Shown: piece by piece, positions 1-8,752 of the stretch
How the letters are laid out: each line of letters opens with the position of its first letter
How positions within the stretch are numbered: position 1 is the stretch's first letter
DNA from: Streptomyces polyasparticus
GTDB taxonomy: Bacteria > Actinomycetota > Actinomycetes > Streptomycetales > Streptomycetaceae
Direction of reading: 5' to 3'
Length of the DNA stretch: 64,000 nucleotides
Assembly: GCF_014493765.1 (NCBI RefSeq)
Contig: NZ_JACTVJ010000025.1
Location: 62,001-126,000, forward strand
The notes under the pieces: generated by a model
Database searches by the model: none
Told to the model about the DNA's origin: nothing
The model's input: only the letters and a program-made list of their open reading frames with translations
Made by a program: the position numbers and the translations under genes

Positions 1-495
1 GCGTTCACGTTCCAGTACTCCAAGCGCCCTGGTACGCCGGCCGCCGACATGGAGGGCCAGATCCCCAAGGAGGTCGTCCAGGAGCGCTACATGCGGCTCG
101 TGGCGCTCCAGGAGGAGATCTCCTGGGACGAGAACAAGAAGCAGGTCGGCCGCACGCTCGACCTCATGGTCGCCGAGGGCGAGGGCCGCAAGGACGACTC
201 CACGCACCGGCTCTCGGGCCGCGCGCCCGACAACCGTCTCGTGCACTTCACGAAGCCGGACGAGGAGGTACGTCCGGGTGACGTGGTGACCGTCGAGATC
301 ACTTACGCGGCGCCGCACCACCTGCTCGCCGAGGGGCCGGTGCTCGCGGTCCGTCGTACGCGGGCGGGCGACGCGTGGGAGAAGCGCAACGCCGCCCCGG
401 CGCCTGCCCCGGCGGGCGTGATGCTGGGCCTGCCGACGATCGGCGCCCCGGCTCCGTCGCCCGCGCCCGCGGGGTCGGGCTGCGGTTGCGACTGA
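1..495 (+). CDS. miaB: MiaB, tRNA-2-methylthio-N6-dimethylallyladenosine synthase, C-terminal part
   Basis: The frame is open from base 1, so the gene starts outside the window and only the last 164 residues are present. MiaB is a radical-SAM enzyme that adds a methylthio group to the isopentenylated A37 of tRNAs reading UNN codons. The visible part covers the end of the radical-SAM domain and a TRAM RNA-binding domain (roughly fragment residues 45-115). A Pro/Ala-rich tail follows, ending in GSGCGCD. The iron-sulfur cysteines lie upstream and cannot be checked. miaA, which makes the substrate modification, lies about 2 kb downstream, and this supports the call. The cysteine-rich last residues are a minor oddity. 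Confidence 0.93.
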   Translation, partial: AFTFQYSKRPGTPAADMEGQIPKEVVQERYMRLVALQEEISWDENKKQVGRTLDLMVAEGEGRKDDSTHRLSGRAPDNRLVHFTKPDEEVRPGDVVTVEITYAAPHHLLAEGPVLAVRRTRAGDAWEKRNAAPAPAPAGVMLGLPTIGAPAPSPAPAGSGCGCD

Positions 496-510
496 GGCTC
501 CCGGTGCGCT

Positions 511-592
511 GGGGTGCGGGTGGGTGGCGCCTGCGGCGGGCTCTTCTCCCCGCCCCGCCCCTTCCCGAAACCGGGGCTTCGCCCCGGACCCC
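511..592. repeat. Dispersed GC-rich repeat, copy 1
   Basis: About 80 bases here are clearly related to 23382..23463. Both copies share a G-rich run, then CTGCGGCGGG, then a C-rich stretch, then CTTCCCGAAACCGGG and a hairpin with complementary CCGGGGC and GCCCCGG arms. Both copies lie just 3' of a plus-strand gene (miaB here, dinG there). Similar sequences are common between Streptomyces genes. The hairpin could act as a transcription end, but no U-run follows. Confidence 0.7.
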
Positions 593-610
593 GCATCCGA
601 ACTTCGTTCG

Positions 611-665
611 GATCTGCTCAAACGCCGCAGGGGCTGGAAGATCTGCTCAAACGCCGCAGGGGCTG
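611..665. repeat. Two direct copies of a 26-base sequence
   Basis: An identical 26-base stretch containing CTCAAACGCCGCAGGGGCTG occurs at 611-636 and 640-665, offset by 29 bases. The motif resembles a short repeat seen widely between Streptomyces genes (recalled knowledge). The second copy ends about 15 bases before the -10 element of the next gene. Confidence 0.75.
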
Positions 666-680
666 ACGTGAGCCTGGTTG

Positions 681-686
681 TACTCT
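681..686 (+). promoter_or_regulatory. -10 element TACTCT of a leaderless promoter
   Basis: TACTCT fits the TANNNT pattern of vegetative Streptomyces promoters. It is followed by exactly six bases and then ATG at 693, which puts transcription start at or next to the A of the start codon. No ribosome binding site precedes ATG 693, as expected for a leaderless mRNA. No good -35 element is visible. Confidence 0.5.
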
Positions 687-692
687 GCCGCC

Positions 693-1394
693 ATGCTCGT
701 AGCCGCCGCCATCTGCCCCTGTCCGCCGCTTCTCGTGCCCGCCGTCGCCGCAGGTGCGGCGCCCGAGCTCGATGAGGTCCGCAAGGCCTGCTCCGACGCG
801 ATCGGGGTGCTCGCGGCCGCTCGTCCCGAGCGGCTGATCGTGGTCGGGCCCGCCGAGCAGAGCGGCCGGGGCCCGCATCCGCAGGGGGCGCGGGGCGACT
901 TCCGCGGTTACGGGGTCGATGTCGAGGTCCGGCTCGGGGACGGTCCCGGGAAGGCCGGCCTGCCGACCTCCCTGGCCGTCGCCGCATGGCTTCTCGAGCA
1001 GGCGCGGTGGCAGGGGCCCGTCGAAGGCCTCGGCGTGGGCGAGCCGCTCGCCCCCGAGCGCTGCTTCGAGGCCGGCGCCGAGCTCGCCGTGCAGGCCGGG
1101 CGCGTGGCTCTGCTCGTGATGGGGGACGGCAGCGCGTGCCGGACGCTCAAGGCGCCCGGGTATCTCGACGAGCGCGCCGCGGACTTCGACGCCGAGGCCG
1201 CCCGTGCGCTGGGTGCGGCGGACGTCGACGCCCTGAAGGGGATCGATCCGGAACTCGCGTACGAGCTCAAGGCGGCCGGCCGCGCACCCTGGCAGGTGCT
1301 CGCGGGCGCTGCCGAGGGGGCGGGGCTCGGCGGCACGCTCCTGTACGACGATGCGCCGTACGGCGTGGGGTACCTGGTCGCCGGCTGGTCCTGA
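693..1394 (+). CDS. Class III extradiol dioxygenase LigB-like domain protein
   Basis: This 233-residue protein begins MLVAAAICPCPPLLVP and resembles the LigB/MEMO-like class III extradiol dioxygenase fold proteins that lie between miaB and miaA in streptomycetes. Members of this superfamily bind metal through histidine and glutamate residues. Whether this one is an enzyme is unknown to me, and no substrate can be inferred. An upstream in-frame TTG at 678 would add five residues, but ATG 693 is preferred because a -10 hexamer lies six bases before it and the MLVAAAICPCPP start looks like the first beta strand of the fold. A 26-bp tandem repeat begins just after the stop codon. Confidence 0.75.
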   Translation: MLVAAAICPCPPLLVPAVAAGAAPELDEVRKACSDAIGVLAAARPERLIVVGPAEQSGRGPHPQGARGDFRGYGVDVEVRLGDGPGKAGLPTSLAVAAWLLEQARWQGPVEGLGVGEPLAPERCFEAGAELAVQAGRVALLVMGDGSACRTLKAPGYLDERAADFDAEAARALGAADVDALKGIDPELAYELKAAGRAPWQVLAGAAEGAGLGGTLLYDDAPYGVGYLVAGWS

Positions 1395-1397
1395 GCC

Positions 1398-1527
1398 CCT
1401 CGCGCGACCCGCACAGGCCCCGGCCTCACGCGACCCGCACACGTCCCGGCCTGACGCGCCCCGCACACGTCCCGGCCTGACGCGACCCGCACACGCCCCG
1501 GCCTCACGCGACCCGCACACGCCTCGA
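1398..1527. repeat. Five tandem copies of a 26-bp minisatellite
   Basis: Five consecutive 26-base units begin three bases after the stop codon of the LigB-like gene (boundaries 1398, 1424, 1450, 1476, 1502). They differ by a few substitutions around the core GCGACCCGCACACG. The array fills the space between this gene and the convergent antitoxin-like gene. Open frames across it are a by-product of the missing stop codons and do not look like genes. Confidence 0.92.
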
Positions 1528-1573
1528 CGGCCGCAGAGCGCAAGCGCCCCGCGGCCGTCGGTCGTGCAGCCCG

Positions 1574-1900
1574 TCAGGAGGCCGGCGGAGTCGGCGTCCC
1601 GCCGGCGGTGGGCCGCGTACCAGGCGACTGTGCGGACGTACCGGACCCCGGCGAAGCGGACGTACCGGGACCGCCGGCGGCACCGGACTCCGATCCGTCG
1701 GCGAGCCGGTCAAGTGCGTCCTTCGCCTTGCCGGTACCCGACTGGATCTTGTCGCTGTACTTGCCCTTGGTCTTCTCGTCGACCACCTTCGCGGCCTTGT
1801 CCAGACCCTGCTCGATCTTGCCCCCGTGCTCCTTGGCAAGGCCCGCGGCCTTGTCCTTGGCCGGGGCGAGCTTGGCCTTCAGCGTGTCAAGGAGGCCCAT
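1574..1900 (-). CDS. MT0933/Rv0909-type antitoxin-like protein
   Basis: This 108-residue protein begins MGLLDTLKAKLAPAKDKAAG and continues with lysine-rich helical sequence including AKVVDEKTKGKYSDKI. That matches the MT0933-type antitoxin family (Rv0909-like) of actinobacteria. The tail from about residue 72 is Gly/Ser/Pro/Thr-rich and low in complexity. In mycobacteria such antitoxins pair with a toxin gene. Here the only minus-strand neighbour is the small acidic protein at 1944-2201, which does not resemble a toxin, so toxin-antitoxin function is doubtful. The ATG at 1900 was chosen because the family-like sequence begins there and the upstream extension is arginine-rich shadow sequence. 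Confidence 0.72.
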   Translation of the reverse strand: MGLLDTLKAKLAPAKDKAAGLAKEHGGKIEQGLDKAAKVVDEKTKGKYSDKIQSGTGKAKDALDRLADGSESGAAGGPGTSASPGSGTSAQSPGTRPTAGGTPTPPAS

Positions 1901-1943
1901 GGCTATCGCACCTTCTTCGTCGGACCGCCGCGTGCGCGGACGG

Positions 1944-2201
1944 CTACTTGCGGGCGCCTTCACCGGCCTCGTTGTCCGCCGCCTGCTCGGCCGACTGCTG
2001 CTTCGGGATCTCCACACCCTCGGCGGCCTTCTCCTCGGCGGCCTCCTCGGCCGCCGGTTCCTGCGCGGCCTCGGCCTCGGCGGTCGCCTCGGTCGCGGCC
2101 TCCGCCTCGGGCTCGGCCGTCAGAGTGGCCGTGGAACCCTCCGCCGTTGACGCGGCCTCGGTCTCCTTGTCCTTGCGACGGAACCGTGAAAAAACGCCCA
2201 T
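1944..2201 (-). CDS. Small acidic Ala/Glu-rich protein of unknown function
   Basis: This 85-residue protein has a basic N-terminus (MGVFSRFRRKDK) followed by a long Ala/Glu-rich acidic stretch that would be disordered or helical. No domain is recognised. It runs divergently from miaA, with about 180 bases between their starts, and is co-directional with the antitoxin-like gene, which begins 43 bases after its stop. The ATG at 2201 is preferred to longer upstream frames because those overlap the miaA control region and have shadow-like composition. The basic end plus acidic tail could suit a nucleoid or membrane-surface protein, but no function can be claimed. Confidence 0.6.
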   Translation of the reverse strand: MGVFSRFRRKDKETEAASTAEGSTATLTAEPEAEAATEATAEAEAAQEPAAEEAAEEKAAEGVEIPKQQSAEQAADNEAGEGARK

Positions 2202-2382
2202 TTCTACTCCAAACCGTACTCGTGTGAGCGAAGTACCGCGCCGCCCGGTGCGTCTGCTTGCGACATCCGGGTCTCCGGTCCTCGAAACCGGCGGCCGAAA
2301 CCTCGCAACAGGCAACGAAGGGGAACGCGTGGTGTCACGTACCTCGTTCGAGGACTTGCCGGGCGCCTGCCAGACTGGTCCG

Positions 2383-3333
2383 GTGAGTACCGCAGCAGTC
2401 GCGCCCGCTTCAGGGCCCCGTGTCATCGCCGTAGTAGGGCCCACCGCCGCCGGAAAGTCGGATCTCGGCGTCTTCCTCGCGCGCGAACTCGGCGGAGAAG
2501 TCGTCAACGCGGACTCCATGCAGCTCTACCGTGGGATGGACATCGGTACCGCCAAGCTGACGGTCGAGGAGCGCGCGGGCGTCCCGCACCACCTCCTGGA
2601 CATCTGGGACGTGACCGAGGCGGCCAGCGTCGCCGAGTACCAGAAGCTGGCCCGTGCCGAGATCGACCGGCTGCTCGCCGAAGGCCGCTGGCCGGTCCTC
2701 GTCGGCGGTTCCGGCCTCTATGTGCGCGGCGCCGTCGACCAGCTCGAATTCCCCGGTACGGATCCGGCGGTGCGCGCACGCCTGGAGGAGGAGCTCGCCC
2801 TGCGCGGCTCGGGCGCCCTGCACGCGCGGCTCGCCGCGGCCGACCCGGACGCGGCCAAGGCGATCCTGCCGAGCAACGGCCGGCGCATCGTGCGCGCCCT
2901 GGAGGTCATCGAGATCACCGGGCAGCCGTTCACCGCGAATCTGCCGGGCCACGACTCCGTGTACGACACCGTCCAGATCGGCGTGGACGTCGGGCGTCCC
3001 GAGCTGGACGAGCGGATCGCGCTGCGGGTCGACCGTATGTGGGAGGCGGGCCTCGTGGACGAGGTGCGCGCCCTGGAGGGCCAGGGACTGCGGGAGGGCC
3101 GCACCGCTTCGCGGGCGCTCGGCTACCAGCAGGTGCTCGCCGCGTTCGCGGGGGAGTGCACCGAGGACGAGGCGCGTGCCGAGACCGTGCGCGCCACCAA
3201 GCGTTTCGCGCGCCGCCAGGACTCCTGGTTCCGCCGCGACCCGCGTGTGCACTGGCTCAGTGGCGCCGCTGCCGACCGCGGGGAACTCCCCGCCCGTGCA
3301 ATGGCGTTGGTCGAACGAGCGGTTACAGCCTGA
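2383..3333 (+). CDS. miaA: MiaA, tRNA dimethylallyltransferase
   Basis: MiaA transfers the dimethylallyl group from DMAPP to N6 of A37 in tRNAs that read UNN codons; MiaB then thiomethylates it. The 316-residue length is normal for the family. The Walker A loop GPTAAGKS is at residues 19-26. It is followed by the substrate-binding DSMQLYRGMDIGTAK and later by TASRALGYQQ and a basic region typical of tRNA contact. The frame stays open to 1351, but that stretch is arginine-rich shadow sequence crossing two minus-strand genes. GTG 2383 gives the usual family N-terminus. A GTG at 2329 would add 18 residues and is less likely. Confidence 0.95.
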   Translation: MSTAAVAPASGPRVIAVVGPTAAGKSDLGVFLARELGGEVVNADSMQLYRGMDIGTAKLTVEERAGVPHHLLDIWDVTEAASVAEYQKLARAEIDRLLAEGRWPVLVGGSGLYVRGAVDQLEFPGTDPAVRARLEEELALRGSGALHARLAAADPDAAKAILPSNGRRIVRALEVIEITGQPFTANLPGHDSVYDTVQIGVDVGRPELDERIALRVDRMWEAGLVDEVRALEGQGLREGRTASRALGYQQVLAAFAGECTEDEARAETVRATKRFARRQDSWFRRDPRVHWLSGAAADRGELPARAMALVERAVTA

Positions 3334-3432
3334 TCACGTGATGGCATCGGGACGCTCCGGCGGTCATCCGGGCCTGACCGCCCGTGCCATCATCGAGCTT
3401 CGATCGACCGTGGAGTCCAGTTGGGAGGGCGC

Positions 3433-3939
3433 GTGGCGATGGAGGCCGGCCCTCGCGACACCGCACATGAGGAGCAGGGACAGCTGAGCTCCGATGGCCC
3501 GCAAGCGGGGCCCGAGCAGGGATCCGACCTGCCCGTCGAGGGCGGCGGCGTGGTGCCCGACGGTCCCGACCCCGCCGAGGAGGCGGCCGCGCTGGCCGGT
3601 TCCGAGGTCGAGGTCGAGCTGCGTCCGCAGCGCAAGCTCCGGATCTGGCAGATCGCCCCGATCGTGGTCCTCGCGACCCTCGGCTCGCTGATGTTCGCGT
3701 TCCCCCTCGCCTTCGAGTTCGGCGACGGCGGCGCGGTGGTCGCCATGCTCGGTCTCCTGATCAGCTGCTGCGCCGCCGGCTGGGGCGTGATGGCCGCCCG
3801 GCGGGTCGGCCACACCTGGCCGGGTCTGCCTGTCCGAGGATCCGGACAGCGTCCGGACTGGCGCGTGGTCCTCGCGTACACCGCGGTGGTCGGCGTGCTC
3901 GCCGTCCTGGCCGTGTGGCGCGTCGCCCGGCTGCGCTGA
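3433..3939 (+). CDS. Three-helix membrane protein of unknown function
   Basis: The protein has about 168 residues. An acidic, probably cytosolic N-terminal region covers roughly the first 60 residues. Three hydrophobic segments follow: IAPIVVLATLGSLMFAFPLA, a second beginning VVAMLGLLISCCAAG, and a third near VVLAYTAVVGVLAVLAVW. The start is uncertain: GTG 3433 lies four bases and ATG 3439 ten bases after a GGAGG, and a TTG at 3421 is also in frame. It lies between miaA and dapF on the same strand. I do not recognise a family, and position alone gives no function. Confidence 0.7.
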   Translation: MAMEAGPRDTAHEEQGQLSSDGPQAGPEQGSDLPVEGGGVVPDGPDPAEEAAALAGSEVEVELRPQRKLRIWQIAPIVVLATLGSLMFAFPLAFEFGDGGAVVAMLGLLISCCAAGWGVMAARRVGHTWPGLPVRGSGQRPDWRVVLAYTAVVGVLAVLAVWRVARLR

Positions 3940-4055
3940 CCGGCAACTCCGGCGGCGCCGCGCTGATCGGCGAGCGCAGGCCGCGCCGACCTGCGGCTTC
4001 GGCCGCCCCTGACCGTGGCCGAAGGCAGCAGGCGCCCACCCCGTACGATCGAGGA

Positions 4056-4919
4056 ATGAGCATCGCCTTCCTCAAGGGTCACGGCACGCAGAACGACTTC
4101 GTGATCGTGCCCGACCCGGACAATGCCATCGAGCTGAGCCCGAGCGCGGTCGCCGTGCTCTGCGACCGGCGCGCCGGACTCGGCGGCGACGGTCTGCTGC
4201 ACGTGGTGCGCTCGGCCGCGCACCCCGAGGCCGCGCACGTGGCGGGCGAGGCCGAGTGGTTCATGGACTATCGCAACGGTGACGGGTCCGTCGCCGAGAT
4301 GTGCGGCAATGGCGTACGGGTCTTCGCGCACTACCTGCAGCAGGCCGGGCACGTCGAGGCCGGCGATCTGGCCGTTGCCACGCGCGGTGGCGTCAAGCGC
4401 GTCCACATCGCCAAGAACGGCGACATCACCGTCTCCATGGGCAAGGCCGCCCTCCCCGAGGAACAGGCCACCGTCACCGTCGGCGAGCACAGCTGGCCCG
4501 CGCGGAACGTGAACATGGGCAACCCGCACGCCATCGCCTTCGTCGAGGACCTCGACCAGGCGGGCAACCTCTTCACGGCCCCCGAGACGACCCCCGCCAC
4601 GGTGTACCCGGACGGTGTGAACGTCGAGTTCGTCGTCGACCGCGGCGAGCGGCACGTCGCCATGCGCGTGCACGAGCGCGGCGTCGGCGAGACCCGCTCC
4701 TGCGGTACGGGAGCCTGCGCGGTGGCCGTGGCCACGGCTCGCCGCGACGGGCTCGACCCGGCGGTGACCGGGACCCCCGTCACGTACACGATCGATCTGC
4801 CCGGCGGCCGCCTTGTGATCACCGAGCGGGTCGACGGCGAGATCGAGATGACGGGATCGGCCGTGATCGTCGCGGAAGGCGAGATCAGCTCCGAATGGTT
4901 CGAAACTCTTGGCGCCTGA
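4056..4919 (+). CDS. dapF: DapF, diaminopimelate epimerase
   Basis: DapF converts LL- to meso-diaminopimelate in lysine synthesis. Streptomycetes use LL-DAP in the cell wall but still need meso-DAP as the lysine precursor. The 287-residue length is normal. Both catalytic cysteines are visible: Cys83 in EMCGNGVRVF and Cys216 in RSCGTGACAVA. The frame is open upstream to 3915, but ATG 4056 has GAGGA a few bases ahead and gives the standard N-terminus MSIAFLKGHGTQNDFV. It stands between the membrane protein and the Rsh gene on the same strand, with gaps large enough for separate promoters. Confidence 0.96.
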   Translation: MSIAFLKGHGTQNDFVIVPDPDNAIELSPSAVAVLCDRRAGLGGDGLLHVVRSAAHPEAAHVAGEAEWFMDYRNGDGSVAEMCGNGVRVFAHYLQQAGHVEAGDLAVATRGGVKRVHIAKNGDITVSMGKAALPEEQATVTVGEHSWPARNVNMGNPHAIAFVEDLDQAGNLFTAPETTPATVYPDGVNVEFVVDRGERHVAMRVHERGVGETRSCGTGACAVAVATARRDGLDPAVTGTPVTYTIDLPGGRLVITERVDGEIEMTGSAVIVAEGEISSEWFETLGA

Positions 4920-5115
4920 ACCTTCGCTCGAATGGGTGATCCGTTTCACGCTGGGCGAGAGCGGGTGAGCAGCGCGTGATGAGGTCGGTAGCATCAAGCA
5001 CCGGCCCGGGCGATGCGGTGCGTTTCGACGATGCGGCTCGTTCGTCGGCGTCCGCACCATGGACGCGCCGCCCCGTTCACGAGGGTGCCGGTCGACGCAG
5101 CCGGAGGTGCACAGG

Positions 5116-7224
5116 ATGAGTGCAGAGGCGACAGGCCCCGTCAGCCCGGGCGCGCCCCGCAAGCGTGTCCGGTCCCGTCTCGATCTGCGCCGCCTCGGGC
5201 GGGTCGCGATGCGCGGCTCCGCGGCGCGCGACCGGCTGCCCGATGCCATCGGCCATGTGGTCGAGGCCCACCGCGCCCACCACCCCGACGCCTCGCAGGA
5301 AGCCCTCGACGCCCTGCGCCGCGCGTACGTACTCGCCGAGTCCTCGCACCGCGGACAGATGCGCAAGAGCGGCGAGCCGTACATCACGCACCCGCTCGCC
5401 GTGACCCTGATCCTCGCCCAACTCGGTGCGGAGACCACGACGTTGGTGGCCTCGCTCCTGCACGACACCGTCGAGGACACCGATGTGACCCTCGATCAGG
5501 TGCGGGAGGGGTTCGGCGAAGAGGTCTGCTATCTGGTCGACGGCGTGACCAAGGTGGAGAAGATCGATTACGGGGCCGCCGCCGAGCCCGAGACCTTCCG
5601 CAAGATGCTGGTCGCCACCGGCAACGACGTGCGCGTGATGTCCATCAAGCTCGCCGACAGGCTGCACAACATGCGCACCCTCGGCGTGATGCGCCCCGAG
5701 AAGCAGGCCCGTATCGCCAAGGTGACCCGGGACGTCCTGATCCCGCTCGCCGAACGGCTCGGCGTCCAGGCCCTGAAGACCGAGCTGGAGGACCTGGTCT
5801 TCGCGATCCTGCATCCGGAGGAGTACGCGAAGACCAGGGCGCTGATCGCGGAGAACGAGCGCGGCCGCAATCCGCTCGCGGCCATCGCCGACGACGTACG
5901 GCAGGTGCTGCGCGAGGCCGACATCGAGGCCGAAGTCCTCATCAGGCGACGGCACTTCGTCTCCGTGCACCGGGTGCGGATGAAACGGGGCGAGCTGCGC
6001 GGCGCCGACTTCGGGCGCCTGCTCGTGCTGGTGAACGAGGACGCCGACTGCTATGGCGTGCTCGGCGAGCTGCACACCTGTTTCACGCCGGTGGTCTCGG
6101 AGTTCAAGGACTTCATCGCCGTCCCCAAGTTCAACCTGTACCAGTCGCTGCACACGGCCGTGGTGGGCCGTGACGGCGGCGACGTGGCCGAAGTCCTCAT
6201 CCGTACGCACCAGATGCACAAGGTCGCCGAGGCCGGCGTCGTAGCCCTCGGCAACCCCTATGCGCAGGCAGCGTCGGAGGAGCCCGCGCCCGACGGCGAA
6301 CGCGCCGACCCCACCCGGCCCGGCTGGCTCTCACGGCTGCTCGACTGGCAGCAGGCGGCGCCCGATCCGGACACGTTCTGGAGCTCGCTGCGCGAAGAGC
6401 TCGCCCAGGACCGGGAGATCACCGTCTACCGCGCCGACGGCGGCACCCTCGGTCTGCCCGCGGGCGCGACGTGCGTGGACGCGGCCTACGCGCAGTACGG
6501 CGAGGGCGCGCACTTCTGCATCGGCGTCCGGGTCAACGACCGGCTGACCACGCTCAGTACGGCCCTGCGCGACGGCGACACCGTGCAGATCCTGCTCGCC
6601 CCGCGCGAGACCGGGTCCGGTCCCGACGCCGAGTGGCTCGACCATGCCCGTACCCCCGCGGCCCGTATCGCGATCAAGAGCTGGTTCGCCGCACACCCCG
6701 ACGGCCTGGAAGCCCCCGAATCCGCCGAGCCCCGCCCCGGGCTCACGGTCGCCGGAGCGCGCCACAGCGCCGCCAACGCCGTCGTCGACCTGCCCGGCGC
6801 CTCGGTTCGGCTCGCAGGCTGCTGTACGCCCGTGCCGCCCGACGCCGTCATCGGTTTCGCGGTCCGCGGCAACGTGGTGACCGTGCATCGCGAAGGCTGC
6901 CCCGCCGTGGGCCGGATGGCCGCGCTCGGCCGCGGCCCGGTCGGGGTGCGCTGGGTGGACTCGGCGCAGTGCCGCGTCACGCTCACCGCCGAGTCCTTCG
7001 GCCGCCCGCATCTGCTCGCCGACCTCACCGAGGCCATCGCGGTCGAAGGTGTGGCGATCGTCTCGGCGACCGTGGAGCCGCCCACCGAAGGCCGCGTACG
7101 CCATACGTACACACTGCAACTCCCCGACGCCGCCCGCCTTCCCGGCCTGATGCGCGCCATGCGCAAGGTCGCCGGGGTGTACGACGTGAGCCGGGCGCAG
7201 CACCGGGCGGCGGCGACCTCGTAG
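5116..7224 (+). CDS. rshA: RelA/SpoT homologue with intact HD domain and degraded synthetase site
   Basis: This 702-residue Rsh protein is the second, RshA-like member known in streptomycetes beside RelA. Domain order: HD hydrolase (about 65-250, with LLHDTVEDTD at 114-123 and IKLADRLHNMRTL later), a synthetase-like domain (about 270-400), TGS (about 435-500), a Cys/His patch with LAGCCTPVPPD, and ACT (about 620-695). The hydrolase residues look intact. In the synthetase domain, by eye against RelA, the catalytic YDLVGIRV segment reads GADFGRLLV and RFKD reads EFKD (about 329-332), so (p)ppGpp synthesis may be lost. ATG 5116 follows GGAGGTG, which favours it over ATG 5059. Confidence 0.88.
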   Translation: MSAEATGPVSPGAPRKRVRSRLDLRRLGRVAMRGSAARDRLPDAIGHVVEAHRAHHPDASQEALDALRRAYVLAESSHRGQMRKSGEPYITHPLAVTLILAQLGAETTTLVASLLHDTVEDTDVTLDQVREGFGEEVCYLVDGVTKVEKIDYGAAAEPETFRKMLVATGNDVRVMSIKLADRLHNMRTLGVMRPEKQARIAKVTRDVLIPLAERLGVQALKTELEDLVFAILHPEEYAKTRALIAENERGRNPLAAIADDVRQVLREADIEAEVLIRRRHFVSVHRVRMKRGELRGADFGRLLVLVNEDADCYGVLGELHTCFTPVVSEFKDFIAVPKFNLYQSLHTAVVGRDGGDVAEVLIRTHQMHKVAEAGVVALGNPYAQAASEEPAPDGERADPTRPGWLSRLLDWQQAAPDPDTFWSSLREELAQDREITVYRADGGTLGLPAGATCVDAAYAQYGEGAHFCIGVRVNDRLTTLSTALRDGDTVQILLAPRETGSGPDAEWLDHARTPAARIAIKSWFAAHPDGLEAPESAEPRPGLTVAGARHSAANAVVDLPGASVRLAGCCTPVPPDAVIGFAVRGNVVTVHREGCPAVGRMAALGRGPVGVRWVDSAQCRVTLTAESFGRPHLLADLTEAIAVEGVAIVSATVEPPTEGRVRHTYTLQLPDAARLPGLMRAMRKVAGVYDVSRAQHRAAATS

Positions 7225-7303
7225 CCCTGTGCGAGGGCCTCGTTCGAGTGGGTGACGCTCGCGCCGTCTTCGTCAGCGGAGCGCGCGCTGATAGCCGTAA
7301 TCC

Positions 7304-8752
7304 ATGCTGCTCAAGCCCCGTCTCAAGGCCGCGCTCCTGGCTGCCGCCTCGCTGTCCCTGCTCGCCGCGAGCGCCCCCTCGCCCCCCGCGCCCCTCGGCA
7401 TCGGCGACCCGCTCTTCCCGCACCTCGGCAACCCCGGCTACGACGTCCAGTCGTACGACATCTCGTTCACCTACGGTGGCTCCAACTCCGAGCCGCTCGA
7501 CGCCGTCACGAAGATCGACGCGGTGGCCACCGAGCGCCTGGAGCGCGTCAACCTCGACTTCGCGCAGGGCGAGGTGCGCTCCGTGGAGGTCGACGGCGCC
7601 GAGGCCCGGTTCACGAGCATGGGCGAGGACCTGATCGTGACGCCCGGCAAGGCCGTGCCGGCCGGAAGCCGGATGCGGATCACCGTGCGCCACACCAGCG
7701 ACCCGACCCCGGACAAGCGGTACGAGGGCGGCTGGGTGCGCACCGGCGACGGGCTCGTCATGGCGAACCAGGCGGATGCGGCCCACCTGGTGTTCCCCTG
7801 CAACGACCACCCCTCCGACAAGGCCCAGTTCACCTTCCGCGTGAAGGCGCCGCGCGAGTACACCGCCGTCACCAACGGGCTCGCGACCGGCCGTGAACGG
7901 TCCGGTTCCGCCACCACCTGGACGTACCGCACCGTGCATCCGATGGCGACCGAGCTCGCCCAGGTCGCGATCGGGCAGTCGACGGTCGTGCACCGCAAGG
8001 GGCCGCACGGGCTGCCGGTGCGCGATGTGGTGCCCACCGAGGACCGCGAGCTCTTCGAGCCCTGGCTGCGCAAGACGCCGGGCCAGATCGAGTGGATGGA
8101 GCAGAAGGTCGGGCGCTACCCCTTCGAGACGTACGGGGTGCTGATCGCCGACGCCGAGACGGGCTTCGAGCTGGAGACGCAGACCCTGTCGCTCTTCGAG
8201 CGCTCGCTGTTCACGCGGCCCGAGTTCCCCGAGTGGTACGTCGACTCGATCATGGTCCATGAGCTGGCCCACCAGTGGTTCGGCAACAGCGTCAGCCCCC
8301 GCACCTGGTCCGACCTGTGGCTGAACGAGGGGCACGCCTCCTGGTACGAGGCCCTGTACGCGGACGAGAAGGCCGGTCAGTCCCTGGAGGACCGGATGCG
8401 CGACGCCTACCGGCAGTCCGACCGGTGGCGCGTGATGGGCGGCCCGCCGGCCGCGCCCAAGCGGCCCTCGCCCGGCCAGAAGATCAGCATCTTCCGGCCG
8501 GTGGTCTACGACGGCAGCGCCCTGGTCCTGTACGCGCTGCGCCAGGAGATCGGCGCGAAGGCCTTCGACCGCCTGGAGCGCGCCTGGGTCGCCTCCTTCG
8601 CCGACGGCGTGGCCACGACCGCGGACTTCGTACGCCTCGCGTCCAGCGTCGCGGGAGAGGACCTCTCCGGGTTCTTCAAGGGATGGCTGTACGGGGAGAA
8701 GACGCCGGTCATGCCGGGGAAGCCGGACTGGAAGGTGCAGCCCGTGGAGTAG
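7304..8752 (+). CDS. Secreted M1-family zinc metallopeptidase (aminopeptidase N-like)
   Basis: This 482-residue protein has a signal peptide (MLLKPRLKAALLAAASLSLL, then Ala/Ser/Pro-rich sequence), so it is exported. The zinc site HELAHQWFGN is at residues 319-328, and the third ligand is in LNEGHASW about 20 residues on. ETGFELETQT upstream takes the position of the GAMEN exopeptidase motif and matches a shorter actinobacterial M1 subgroup. M1 enzymes cleave N-terminal residues from peptides; the substrate here is unknown. At about half the length of PepN it lacks the large C-terminal helical domain, which is usual for this subgroup. It stands alone between rshA and hflX. Confidence 0.9.
   Translation: MLLKPRLKAALLAAASLSLLAASAPSPPAPLGIGDPLFPHLGNPGYDVQSYDISFTYGGSNSEPLDAVTKIDAVATERLERVNLDFAQGEVRSVEVDGAEARFTSMGEDLIVTPGKAVPAGSRMRITVRHTSDPTPDKRYEGGWVRTGDGLVMANQADAAHLVFPCNDHPSDKAQFTFRVKAPREYTAVTNGLATGRERSGSATTWTYRTVHPMATELAQVAIGQSTVVHRKGPHGLPVRDVVPTEDRELFEPWLRKTPGQIEWMEQKVGRYPFETYGVLIADAETGFELETQTLSLFERSLFTRPEFPEWYVDSIMVHELAHQWFGNSVSPRTWSDLWLNEGHASWYEALYADEKAGQSLEDRMRDAYRQSDRWRVMGGPPAAPKRPSPGQKISIFRPVVYDGSALVLYALRQEIGAKAFDRLERAWVASFADGVATTADFVRLASSVAGEDLSGFFKGWLYGEKTPVMPGKPDWKVQPVE

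Noticed and set aside
618-1520. Minus-strand open frame containing repeated CGSREAGACAGR-like units
   Set aside because: The repeats come from the 26-bp non-coding array and the rest is antisense to the LigB-like gene.
1351-2382. Upstream extension of the miaA frame
   Set aside because: It crosses two minus-strand genes, and its sequence is Arg/Ser/Pro-rich noise. The MiaA family start is at GTG 2383.
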